A DNA stretch of 12,010 nt from Burkholderiales bacterium (lineage in GTDB: Bacteria > Pseudomonadota > Gammaproteobacteria > Burkholderiales > Burkholderiaceae_E), in NCBI GenBank assembly GCA_027489195.1, contig JAIYAG010000409.1, positions 1 to 12,010 of the forward strand, read 5' to 3'. The translations under genes were made by a program, and so were the position numbers. The notes beneath the pieces are model-generated. The model did no database searches, was not told the DNA's origin, and worked only from the letters and a program-made list of their open reading frames with translations. How positions within the stretch are numbered: the stretch's first letter is position 1; each line of letters opens with the position of its first letter. Shown here one piece after another: positions 1 to 6,474 of this stretch.

Positions 1-21
1 CCGCAGCCGGGACGCGTCGCA

Positions 22-61
22 CGCGGGCCCCGCCCCGACTCAGGTCGGTGCGGGGCCCGCG
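22..61. terminator. Strong GC-rich hairpin, possible terminator
   Basis: Positions 22-33 pair with 50-61 (12 bp, core GCGGGCCCCGC). After one mismatch (34/49), 35-39 pair with 44-48 (CCGAC/GTCGG) around a four-base loop, TCAG. The structure lies about 85 bp beyond the stop of the minus-strand HD gene. Neither side carries a T-tract, so it is not a classical intrinsic terminator, but GC-rich hairpins without a U-run are common between genes in high-GC genomes. It could terminate the HD gene, a gene left of the window, or both. The hairpin is read directly from sequence; the terminator role is inferred. Confidence 0.5.
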
Positions 62-146
62 CCATTCCGGAGCCTGCACCCTTCAGGGTCTCGCCGCCGC
101 GCGTCGAAACCGGGGCGCCTGCCGATGCGCCCGAATCGCCAGCGAC

Positions 147-899
147 CTACTCGCTGAACACGCGATTGCCCCGGATGAGCTCCACGAAGCCCAGCGACCG
201 GCACAGGAAGGCCGTGCGGCAGCACGGCCGTTCGGCGGTCTCGATCCTCAGCGCGCCGACGATCTCCGAATTCAGCCCGAGCCTCGGGTAGCGTCCGACC
301 ACCTCCTCGATCCGATCGCGCGCCAGCGCACCGAGGCCGAGGCCCGCGACGTCGCCGCCCGAGCCCGCGCGGACCATCTGCGCCTCCTTGCCATGTTCGT
401 CGCCGACGGTGACGTTCAGGTGTAGCGTGATCGCCTCGGCCGCCAGGCGCGCGCGCGCGTCGCTCCAGTGGTGACGCGCGGCGAGGTCCTCGACCGCGGC
501 GGCACCGACCGCGGTGAAGCAGTGCGGCGTCTGCCCCTTCAGGCGCCAGCGCTCGCTCAGGCCCCAGTCATGCAGCATCAGGGCCACGAACAGGGCCTCG
601 TCGTCGAACGGCCGCGCGTCCTCGTCCAGCAGGCGTGCCCAGAAGTACGCACGCAGGCTGTGGTTGAGCAGGTAGGGCGGGCAACACGCCTCGGTCAGCG
701 CGAGGGCCTCGCGTGCGATGGCCGAGTCCGGCGGCAGGATCGCGGACACCTCTCGCGGGCGCGGTCGCGGGCCCGCCCGATGGGACCGTCGGCTCGCCAG
801 TCGAGCCATCACGCCCTGGCCCATCAGGGTCAACCGGTCGTGCCAGGCCAGGCGCCCGCCGGTCTGCGCCATCCACGTCATCGTGCCCAGCTTTGCCAT
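147..899 (-). CDS. HD-domain protein, cyanamide hydratase-like
   Basis: This 250-residue protein carries the metal-binding histidines and aspartate of the HD superfamily in order: His80 (NHSLR), His110-Asp111 (LHDWG) and His160 (ITLHL). The spacing and the GAAAVEDLA segment around 132-140, between the HD pair and the last histidine, resemble the cyanamide hydratase/yeast DDI2 branch, whose known members hydrate cyanamide to urea using a metal. Substrate cannot be read from sequence, so a different small-molecule hydratase or a phosphohydrolase is possible. Residues 1-50 are basic and look variable, so a later start (for example Met26 or Met31) is possible. There is no signal peptide or membrane segment, so it is presumably cytosolic. 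It is divergent from the GlxA-type regulator across about 124 bp, which makes that regulator its likely controller. The HD-family call is firm; the enzyme name is tentative. Confidence 0.8.
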   Translation of the reverse strand: MAKLGTMTWMAQTGGRLAWHDRLTLMGQGVMARLASRRSHRAGPRPRPREVSAILPPDSAIAREALALTEACCPPYLLNHSLRAYFWARLLDEDARPFDDEALFVALMLHDWGLSERWRLKGQTPHCFTAVGAAAVEDLAARHHWSDARARLAAEAITLHLNVTVGDEHGKEAQMVRAGSGGDVAGLGLGALARDRIEEVVGRYPRLGLNSEIVGALRIETAERPCCRTAFLCRSLGFVELIRGNRVFSE

Positions 900-1023
900 G
901 ACCGCCTCGTGTCGTGCAGTGAGTCGGGGCCATTCTGGTTACGATGCCGGGTGGCAACAATGTCAATGCCTTGCCGATTCCTGCCAGCCGATGCCGCGAG
1001 CCGATCCACCTCCCCCGAGTCCG
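900..1023. promoter_or_regulatory. Divergent promoter region, HD gene / GlxA-type regulator
   Basis: This gap separates two divergent genes, so both promoters should lie here. The stretch 937-968 is less GC-rich than its surroundings. It contains a short tandem direct repeat, CAATG at 958-962 and again at 964-968. AraC-family proteins often bind direct repeats, but copies are usually spaced by about one helical turn, so this repeat alone is weak. No good -35/-10 pair could be assigned on either strand. An alternative regulator start at 991 would shorten the gap to 91 bp. Confidence 0.4.
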
Positions 1024-1977
1024 ATGCGCCGCCTCGTCGTGATCCTCGTGTTCGACCGGGCGCACATGCTCGACGTCGCCGGGCCCGGCGACGTGTTCGC
1101 GTTCGTCGAGCCCTTCGACGCCGGCACGCGCTACGAGGTGTGCTGCGTCTCCGCCCGCGGCGGCCCGGTGGCGCTGTCGAACGGCATGAGCCTGATGACG
1201 CGCGCCATCGGCGAGATCCGGCCGGCCAGGATCGACACGCTGATGGTGACCGGCGCGGAGAAGGACGGCCTGTTCCGGGCGCTGGCCGACGAAGCCCTCG
1301 GTGCCTGGGTGCGCAAGGCGGCCGGCACCGTGCGCAGGCTGGCGTCGGTGTGCATCGGCTCGTTCGCGCTGGCGCACTGGGGGCTGCTCGACGGTCGCCG
1401 CGCCACGTGCCACTGGTCCGTCGTCGACCTGATGCAGCGGCGCTTTCCGGCGGTGGCCGTCGATCGGACGGCGCTCTTCGTGCAGGACGGCTCGATCTGG
1501 ACCTCGGGTGGCGTGACCACCGGGATCGACATGAGCCTCGCCATGGTCGAGGCGGACTGCAGCCGACTGGTCGCGGGCCGCGTCGCCGGTGCGCTGCTGA
1601 TGTCCGCCCGCCGGATCGGCAACCAGTCGCAGTACTCGGTGCAGCTGCGCGCGCAGACCGGTCGCTACGCGCAGCTCGTGGACTGGATCGGCGCGAACCT
1701 GGACCAGCCGCTGGACATCGCGACGCTCGCCGCGCGCGCCGGCGAGAGCGAGCGCAGCTTCTGCCGACGCTTCGCGGCGGAGGTGGGCGAGCCGCCCGGG
1801 CGCTATGTCGAGACGGTCCGGCTGGGCGCGGCCCGGCGCGCGCTCGAAGGCGGCGCGGCCGCGAAGGTCGCCGCCCGCGCGGGCGGCTTCACGTCGGACG
1901 AGCAGCTGGCCAGGGCCTTCCGGCGGCGGCTCGACCTGTCGCCGTCGGAGTATCGGCGGCAGCATCGGGGGACGTGA
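1024..1977 (+). CDS. GlxA-type transcriptional regulator (DJ-1/PfpI + AraC HTH)
   Basis: A 317-residue regulator in two parts. The N-terminal half (about residues 1-185) is a DJ-1/PfpI-like domain: it opens with RRLVVILVF, continues with LDVAGPGDVF near 16-25, and has a cysteine at the nucleophile-elbow position, Cys110 in SVCIGSFALA, followed by the family's GLLDGRRAT segment. The C-terminal part (about 218-315) is an AraC double helix-turn-helix ending in LSPSEYRRQ. The architecture matches GlxA/FtrA-type regulators, where the PfpI part is thought to sense a ligand rather than act as an enzyme. I chose ATG 1024 because family members begin almost directly at the first beta strand; ATG 991 is in frame and would add 11 residues. 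Divergent from the HD protein, it probably regulates that gene or itself. The ligand is unknown. Confidence 0.9.
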   Translation: MRRLVVILVFDRAHMLDVAGPGDVFAFVEPFDAGTRYEVCCVSARGGPVALSNGMSLMTRAIGEIRPARIDTLMVTGAEKDGLFRALADEALGAWVRKAAGTVRRLASVCIGSFALAHWGLLDGRRATCHWSVVDLMQRRFPAVAVDRTALFVQDGSIWTSGGVTTGIDMSLAMVEADCSRLVAGRVAGALLMSARRIGNQSQYSVQLRAQTGRYAQLVDWIGANLDQPLDIATLAARAGESERSFCRRFAAEVGEPPGRYVETVRLGAARRALEGGAAAKVAARAGGFTSDEQLARAFRRRLDLSPSEYRRQHRGT

Positions 1978-1989
1978 GTCCGGGTCGAG

Positions 1990-2038
1990 CGGGGCGATAA
2001 TCACCGTCTGGACTGCCCCTGGTCGGCCAGACGCCCCG
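1990..2038 (+). other. Nested inverted repeats between regulator and truD
   Basis: CGTCTGG (2005-2011) pairs with CCAGACG (2027-2033), and CGGGGCG (1990-1996) pairs with CGCCCCG (2032-2038). The two stems share positions 2032-2033, so they are nearly nested but cannot both be complete. There is no T-tract. The structure sits just after the regulator stop and 28 bp before the truD start, so it could be a terminator for the regulator or part of a truD leader. GATAAT at 1996-2001 is a possible -10 box for truD but has no recognisable -35 partner. Chance structure in GC-rich DNA is a real alternative. Confidence 0.3.
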
Positions 2039-2065
2039 ATCCACGACAGGTGCCGCAGACCGCTC

Positions 2066-3079
2066 ATGAACGCCCCCCGATACACCACCCTGCCGCAGTG
2101 GCCCAACGCCTATCCGGCCAGCGGCGCCCGTGCCACCCTGAAGGTCCTCAACGAGGACTTCATCGTGACCGAGCTGCCGCTGCAGCCCCCCTGCGGCGAG
2201 GGCGAGCACCTCTGGCTGGACATCGAGAAGAACGGCGCCAACACCGCCTTCGTCGCGCAGCGGCTGGCCGAGGCCGCCGGGGTGCAGGACGTGGACGTGG
2301 GCTATGCCGGCCTCAAGGACCGCTACGCGATCACCCGTCAGTGGTTCAGCATCTATCTGCCGAAGGGCGAGACGCCCGACCTGACCCGGCTCGAGCATCC
2401 GGAGTTCAAGGTGCTGAGCCAGAGCCGCCATGCGAAGAAGCTGCGCCCCGGCGACCTGCAGGGCAACCGGTTCCGCATCGTGCTGCGTGACGTGACCGGC
2501 GAGCGCGGGGCCATCGAGGCCAATCTCCAGGCCGTCGCGTCGCAGGGCGTGCCCAACTACTTCGGGGCGCAGCGCTTCGGTCACGGCGGCGGCAACGTCG
2601 AGCAGGGCCGCGCGATGCTGGCGCGCGAGAGCCGCGTGCGCAACCCGAAGAAGAAGGGCATCTACCTGTCGGCGGTGCGCTCCTTCGTCTTCAACGAAGT
2701 GCTGGCGCTTCGGATCGAGCAGGGGCTCTGGGGCCGGACGCTGCCCGGTGACGTGACGGACGAGGCGGGCGTGCCCACCGGACCGCTCTGGGGACGGGGG
2801 CGTGTGAGCACCACCGACCAGGCGCAGGCCCTGGAGAACGGCGTGGCCGAACGTCACGCGACGCTGTGCGGCGGCATGGAGTACGCCGGTCTGGACCAGG
2901 AGCGCCGCGCCCTGGTGGCGCGCCCGGCGGACATGTCGTGGGACTGGCCGCAGGCGGACCGGCTGGTGCTCACGTTCTCGCTGCGCGCCGGGACCTACGC
3001 CACGACGGTGCTGAACGAGATCCTCGTCACCACCGAGCCCGACCGGTTCGTGGAGAACGAGCCCGCGGCCGAAGGATGA
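2066..3079 (+). CDS. truD: tRNA pseudouridine synthase D
   Basis: TruD converts U13 of certain tRNAs to pseudouridine. The protein is 337 residues, close to the roughly 350 usual for the family. Signatures appear in order: KVLNEDFIVTE (26-36); GLKDR (82-86) with the catalytic aspartate Asp85; LRPGDLQGNRF (126-136); NYFGAQRFG (164-172); and SAVRSFVFN (202-210). The order of catalytic domain, inserted domain and catalytic domain looks intact, with no frameshift. The reading frame stays open upstream, but ATG 2066 places the start a normal distance before the first motif, and the upstream residues overlap the AraC gene in another frame. In many gammaproteobacteria truD lies with ispF and surE; here it stands between a regulator and an alpha/beta-hydrolase. 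It may be cotranscribed with the hydrolase 49 bp downstream. Confidence 0.97.
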   Translation: MNAPRYTTLPQWPNAYPASGARATLKVLNEDFIVTELPLQPPCGEGEHLWLDIEKNGANTAFVAQRLAEAAGVQDVDVGYAGLKDRYAITRQWFSIYLPKGETPDLTRLEHPEFKVLSQSRHAKKLRPGDLQGNRFRIVLRDVTGERGAIEANLQAVASQGVPNYFGAQRFGHGGGNVEQGRAMLARESRVRNPKKKGIYLSAVRSFVFNEVLALRIEQGLWGRTLPGDVTDEAGVPTGPLWGRGRVSTTDQAQALENGVAERHATLCGGMEYAGLDQERRALVARPADMSWDWPQADRLVLTFSLRAGTYATTVLNEILVTTEPDRFVENEPAAEG

Positions 3080-3128
3080 CAGCGGTCTGCGCAGCGACCT
3101 GCCTTCGACCTTCACGACCCCGCCGCGC

Positions 3129-3941
3129 ATGACGCCACCGATTCGCCGCCGCTTCGTCGACACCGCGGTCGGCCCGATCCACGTCGCCACCTGCGGCACC
3201 CCCGACGCGCCCGCGGTGCTGCTGCTGCACCAGACCCCGCGCAGCTGGCGCGAGTACGAGGCGGTGCTGCCGCGGCTCGGTGCGCATCGCTTCGCGATCG
3301 CGATGGACACGGTGGGCTTCGGCGATTCGCCGCCGCCGCCGTGGCCGCCGACGATCGAGCGCTGGGCGGCGGCCGCGCACGCGCTGCTCGACGCGATGGG
3401 CGTGGACACGGTCGACCTCGTCGGCCATCACACCGGCGGGGTCGTCGCGATCGAGATGGCCGCCAGCCGCGGCGATCGGGTGCGACGGCTGGTGCTGTCG
3501 TCCACGCCCTGGATCGATGCGGCGGGCCGCGAGCGGCGACGGCTGCGGCCGCCTCCGGTCGACGTGCTGCACCCCGATGCCGATGGCGGTCACCTGCAGT
3601 CGCTGTGGCGGCAGCGCCAGCCGTACTACCCGGCCGACCGGCCCGAGCTGCTGCAGGCCTTCGTGGCGGATGCGCTGCGCGCGCACGGCGAGCCCGCGAC
3701 CGGCCATCACGTGGTGGCCGCGTACGCGATGGAGACGCGGATCGACCGCATCCGGCAGCCGACGCTGCTGCTGCGCGCGACGGCCGATCCGTTCGCGGCC
3801 CCGCAGGCCGAGGCGCTGTGCGCGCACCTGCACGGCGCGCGGATCGTGGACATCGAGGGCGGTGGCATCCCGCTGCCGGACCAGATGCCCGAGGCCTTCG
3901 CGCACGCGGTCGACGCGTTCCTGCGCGGCGATCCGGACTGA
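3129..3941 (+). CDS. Alpha/beta-hydrolase-fold protein lacking a canonical triad
   Basis: A 270-residue single-domain alpha/beta-hydrolase fold: first strands and oxyanion-region loop LLLHQTPRSW (31-40), DTVGFGDS (60-67), nucleophile-elbow strand VDLVGHHTGG (95-104), and a late strand/acid segment LLLRATADPF. At the elbow the G-x-Nuc-x-G pattern reads Gly99-His100-His101-Thr102-Gly103, so the nucleophile position is His, not Ser, Asp or Cys. The usual GGH near the C-terminus reads Gly245-Gly246-Ile247 within EGGGIPLPDQMP, so the general-base histidine is also absent. An acid candidate (Asp in TADPF) remains. I recall related proteins with LHQTPRS and GxHTG signatures, so this may be a subfamily trait rather than decay. 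Reading frame and fold look intact. The reaction is unknown: non-hydrolytic, cofactor-free lyase-like or binding roles are possible. It follows truD on the same strand. Confidence 0.85.
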   Translation: MTPPIRRRFVDTAVGPIHVATCGTPDAPAVLLLHQTPRSWREYEAVLPRLGAHRFAIAMDTVGFGDSPPPPWPPTIERWAAAAHALLDAMGVDTVDLVGHHTGGVVAIEMAASRGDRVRRLVLSSTPWIDAAGRERRRLRPPPVDVLHPDADGGHLQSLWRQRQPYYPADRPELLQAFVADALRAHGEPATGHHVVAAYAMETRIDRIRQPTLLLRATADPFAAPQAEALCAHLHGARIVDIEGGGIPLPDQMPEAFAHAVDAFLRGDPD

Positions 3942-3948
3942 GTCGCGG

Positions 3949-3964
3949 CGTTCCCGCGGGAACG
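3949..3964. terminator. Perfect 16-bp palindrome between convergent genes
   Basis: CGTTCCCGCGGGAACG is a perfect palindrome placed in the 33-bp gap between the convergent alpha/beta-hydrolase and MFS genes. It can fold as a 6-bp stem with a CGCG loop on either strand. The position and symmetry suit a bidirectional terminator. No T-run follows on either strand, and a protein-binding site is an alternative. Confidence 0.5.
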
Positions 3965-3974
3965 TGGCTGCAGG

Positions 3975-5171
3975 CTAGCCGACGCCGGGTGAGGCGCCCC
4001 GCTCCTTGCGGACGGCCACGAACGCGGCCGCGAGCGACAGCAGCGTGCAGCCCATGAGGAGGGCCAGCAAGGCGACGGGCGTGGCGGACCGCTCGACCAC
4101 CAGCGCCGTCAGCGTGCTCAGCACCGCCCCCAGCGCCAGGGACAGGGCGCCACTCAGCCCCGCAGCCGTGCCCGCCAGCGCGGGGCGGACCGACATGGTG
4201 CCGGCGTTGGACGTGGGCAGCGTCAGCCCATTGCCCAGGCCGACGAAGACGGTCAGCCCGAAGAGCGCCAGCGGGTGGGACACCCCGGCCGCGAAGACCG
4301 CCAGGGCCACCGCCATCGCGGTCACCGACACCACGCGGCCCGACATCAGCAGCACCCCCATGCCGAGGCGGCGGGCCTGGCGCGCGCTGATGGCCGCGCC
4401 CACGAGGAAGCCGCTGGTGATCGACCCCACGCCGACGCCCACTTCGGCGGGCGACAGGCCCCAGGTCGCCGCGCCCACGTAGGGCACGCCGGTGACGAAC
4501 ACGAAGAAGGCACCGACCGAGAAGGCGGTGCACAGCACATAGGACCAGTACCGGCCCGATCGCAGCAGGTCCGACCAGTCGCCCCACCTCGGCGCGGGCA
4601 GTCCGGGCGCGCGCGTCTCGCCCATGTCGACCCAGGCCAGCACCAGCAGCGCGCCGCCCAGGCCGGCGTACAGGGCGAACACCGAGCGCCAGCCCAGGGT
4701 CACGTCCAGCAGGCCCCCCAGCATGGGCCCCAGCATCGGCGCCACCGCCATGGTGGAGGCGATCAGGCTCAGCTTGGCGGCCGACTCGATGGCCGAGAAC
4801 CGGTCGCGGATGACCGCGCTGGACACCACCGTCCCCGCGACGATCACGGCCTGCATCACGCGGCAGGCCAGCAGCACGGCCACGTCCTGCGCGAGCATGC
4901 AGCCGAGCGATGCCACGGAGAAGATCGTCAGGGCGCCGAGCATGACCGGACGGCGACCGAACCGGTCCGAGAGCGGGCCGAGCACCAGCTGGAACACCGC
5001 CGAGGCCAGCATGTAGCCCGACACCGCCAGTGCGGTCACCGATTCGCGTGCGGCCAGGTCGCGTGCCATCGACGGCAGCGAGGGCAGCAGCATGTTGAGG
5101 GTCAGCGCCGACAGCGCGGTCAGCAGCGTGAGGGTGAGCAGGCGAGGCGGGGTCCGGGGCACGGGCGTCAT
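3975..5171 (-). CDS. MFS drug exporter, Bcr/CflA-like (second of tandem pair)
   Basis: A 398-residue major facilitator protein, the usual size for 12-transmembrane Bcr/CflA-type proton-coupled exporters. TM1 ends in LLPSLPSMARDL (28-39), matching the family's LPxLP region. Motif A, GPLSDRFGRRP, lies at 65-75 in the TM2-TM3 loop. The C-terminal half has the typical GLGNGLTLPTSNAG segment. Hydrophobic segments run throughout and the tail is a short basic stretch. The start is set by the ATGA overlap with the upstream transporter gene (start 5171, upstream stop 5168-5170), which implies translational coupling; the frame is open upstream, but that region is inside the other transporter. Substrates of such exporters include drugs, amino acids and polyamines and cannot be predicted here. 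The family call is firm. Confidence 0.92.
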   Translation of the reverse strand: MTPVPRTPPRLLTLTLLTALSALTLNMLLPSLPSMARDLAARESVTALAVSGYMLASAVFQLVLGPLSDRFGRRPVMLGALTIFSVASLGCMLAQDVAVLLACRVMQAVIVAGTVVSSAVIRDRFSAIESAAKLSLIASTMAVAPMLGPMLGGLLDVTLGWRSVFALYAGLGGALLVLAWVDMGETRAPGLPAPRWGDWSDLLRSGRYWSYVLCTAFSVGAFFVFVTGVPYVGAATWGLSPAEVGVGVGSITSGFLVGAAISARQARRLGMGVLLMSGRVVSVTAMAVALAVFAAGVSHPLALFGLTVFVGLGNGLTLPTSNAGTMSVRPALAGTAAGLSGALSLALGAVLSTLTALVVERSATPVALLALLMGCTLLSLAAAFVAVRKERGASPGVG

Positions 5172-6361
5172 TGTGGACGACCGCGCGGCAGCATCGCCTG
5201 CGCCACGATCGCCCCGAGCGTGAACGCCGCCATCAGCAGGCCGAGGCCGACTGGCCCGTCCTGCGGCACCCAGCCCACCGCGTAGCCGCCGACCGCACCG
5301 ACGAGCTGCTGCGACACGCCGGCGATGCCGGCCGCCGCGCCGGCCAGCGCCGGCAGCAGGCCGACGGTGGCCACGAGCGTCGGCGGCATCAGCAGCCCGT
5401 GGCCGATGCCGAACAGCACCAGCGGCCCGGTGAACGCGAGGCCGCTGCGCACGTCGAGCAGCGCGAGCGCGATCATCGCGAGGATGCCGCTCAGCGTCAG
5501 CGCCTGGCCGATGGCGCGCATCCGCATGTCGCGGCCATGGCGCGCGAGGCGGCTCGTCAGGAAGTTGCCGAACACGTACGACAGCGGCACGACCATCACG
5601 TAGAAGCCCACCTCGCCGGGTCCGACGCCGTAGGCCTTGAGCACCAGCGGCGCGCCGGCGAGGAAGGCGTAGAACGCGCCGACGGACAGGGCCAGCACCG
5701 CCACGTTGAACACGAAGGCGCGTTCGCGCCCGAGCCGCGCGAACGCATCGCCCATCTCGTTCAGCCAATGGGTGTCGCCGCGCGGCCGGGCGGCGACCGC
5801 GGGCAGGCCGCGCACGGTGGCGACGGCGAGCGCGGCCGCCATCAGCGCGAGCAGCACGAAGTTCGCCTGCCAGCCGATCCGTGCGTGCAGCTGGCCGCCG
5901 ATCACGGTGGCGAGCGGCGGGCACAGGCCCATCGCCATGCCGACCTGGGCCATGACGCGCGTGCGCTGCGGGCCTTCGAACGCGTCCTGGATCGCGGCGC
6001 GGCCGAGCACCGCACAGGCCGCGCAGCCCACGCCCTGCAGCGTGCGCGCCGCGACCAGGGCCTCGATGCCGGTCGCGAACGCGCCGGCCGCCGACGCGAC
6101 GCCCGCGACCGCGAGGCCGATGAGCATCAGCGGCCGGCGACCGAGCCGGTCCGACAGCGGACCGTAGAGGAGCTGCAGCACGCCGTAGGCGAGCACGAAG
6201 GCGCTGAAGGTGAGCTGGACGGCGCCGGGCGACGCGTCGAGGATCGCGCCCCACTCCTGCATCGAGGGCAGGCAGATCGTCATCGTGACCAGCCCGTAGG
6301 CGATCAGCGCGACCAGCAGGATGGCGCGGGCGCGCGAGGGGGGCGGTGACACGAGGGGCAT
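5168..6361 (-). CDS. MFS drug exporter, Bcr/CflA-like (first of tandem pair)
   Basis: A 397-residue 12-TM major facilitator protein of the same family as its downstream neighbour. The first TM spans about 13-31 and leads into ICLPSMQEW (29-37). Motif A, GPLSDRLGRRP, is at 67-77. A later segment, GHGLLMPPTLVA, corresponds to the GLGNGLTLPT stretch of the neighbour. I chose ATG 6361, which leaves a short hydrophilic leader before TM1; an ATG at 6472 would add 37 basic, low-complexity residues running across the intergenic region and is unlikely. The two transporters share family motifs but differ over most of their length, so they look like an old duplication or two independent members rather than a recent copy. 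They are divergent from the ACAD-like gene across 113 bp with repeated motifs. Substrate unknown. Confidence 0.92.
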   Translation of the reverse strand: MPLVSPPPSRARAILLVALIAYGLVTMTICLPSMQEWGAILDASPGAVQLTFSAFVLAYGVLQLLYGPLSDRLGRRPLMLIGLAVAGVASAAGAFATGIEALVAARTLQGVGCAACAVLGRAAIQDAFEGPQRTRVMAQVGMAMGLCPPLATVIGGQLHARIGWQANFVLLALMAAALAVATVRGLPAVAARPRGDTHWLNEMGDAFARLGRERAFVFNVAVLALSVGAFYAFLAGAPLVLKAYGVGPGEVGFYVMVVPLSYVFGNFLTSRLARHGRDMRMRAIGQALTLSGILAMIALALLDVRSGLAFTGPLVLFGIGHGLLMPPTLVATVGLLPALAGAAAGIAGVSQQLVGAVGGYAVGWVPQDGPVGLGLLMAAFTLGAIVAQAMLPRGRPQ

Positions 6362-6392
6362 CGGGCGGCGGACGATAGCACGGCCCTGCGTG

Positions 6393-6429
6393 GACCGGCG
6401 GACCGGCGTGCCGGCTCGACGCGCCGGTC
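6393..6429. repeat. Three copies of GACCGGCG, possible operator
   Basis: GACCGGCG occurs twice in tandem (6393-6400, 6401-6408) and once inverted as CGCCGGTC (6422-6429). The second and third copies can form an inverted repeat with a 13-base spacer. They lie in the gap between the divergent MFS operon and the ACAD-like gene, and overlap or flank the promoter proposed for the latter. This suits a shared operator, but the motif is GC-rich and could recur by chance. Confidence 0.35.
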
Positions 6430-6444
6430 GCGCCTGCCTACCAT
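6416..6444 (+). promoter_or_regulatory. Possible sigma70-type promoter for the ACAD-like gene
   Basis: TCGACG (6416-6421, four of six matches to TTGACA) and TACCAT (6439-6444, four of six to TATAAT) are separated by an optimal 17 bases. The -10 ends 30 bases before the ATG at 6475. The stretch is less GC-rich than its surroundings. The matches are modest, so this is a suggestion from sequence only. Confidence 0.35.
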
Positions 6445-6474
6445 GGTCGCTCGACCCCTGTCGCGGAAACACGG

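Noticed and set aside
1996..2001. GATAAT as a firm truD promoter
   Set aside because: It matches five of six -10 bases, but no -35-like hexamer lies at 16-18 bases upstream, so it is mentioned only as a possibility.
468..2106. Long open frames over the HD and GlxA genes on both strands (about 510 residues each)
   Set aside because: Their translations are arginine/alanine-rich and low-complexity, show no family motifs, and cross two well-supported genes. This is the usual effect of GC-rich codon bias on other frames.
1889..4587. Long minus-strand frames under truD and the alpha/beta-hydrolase
   Set aside because: They are antisense to genes with clear family motifs and have shadow-like composition (runs of R, G, A, P).
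4275..6349. Long plus-strand frames opposite the two MFS genes, rich in His, Arg and Gln
   Set aside because: They mirror membrane-protein codons on the other strand. No motif, no ribosome-binding site, and the minus-strand proteins are unmistakable.
6362..6472. ATG at 6472 as the start of the first MFS gene
   Set aside because: It would add 37 basic residues with no transporter similarity and remove the divergent promoter region. ATG 6361 gives a normal family N-terminus.
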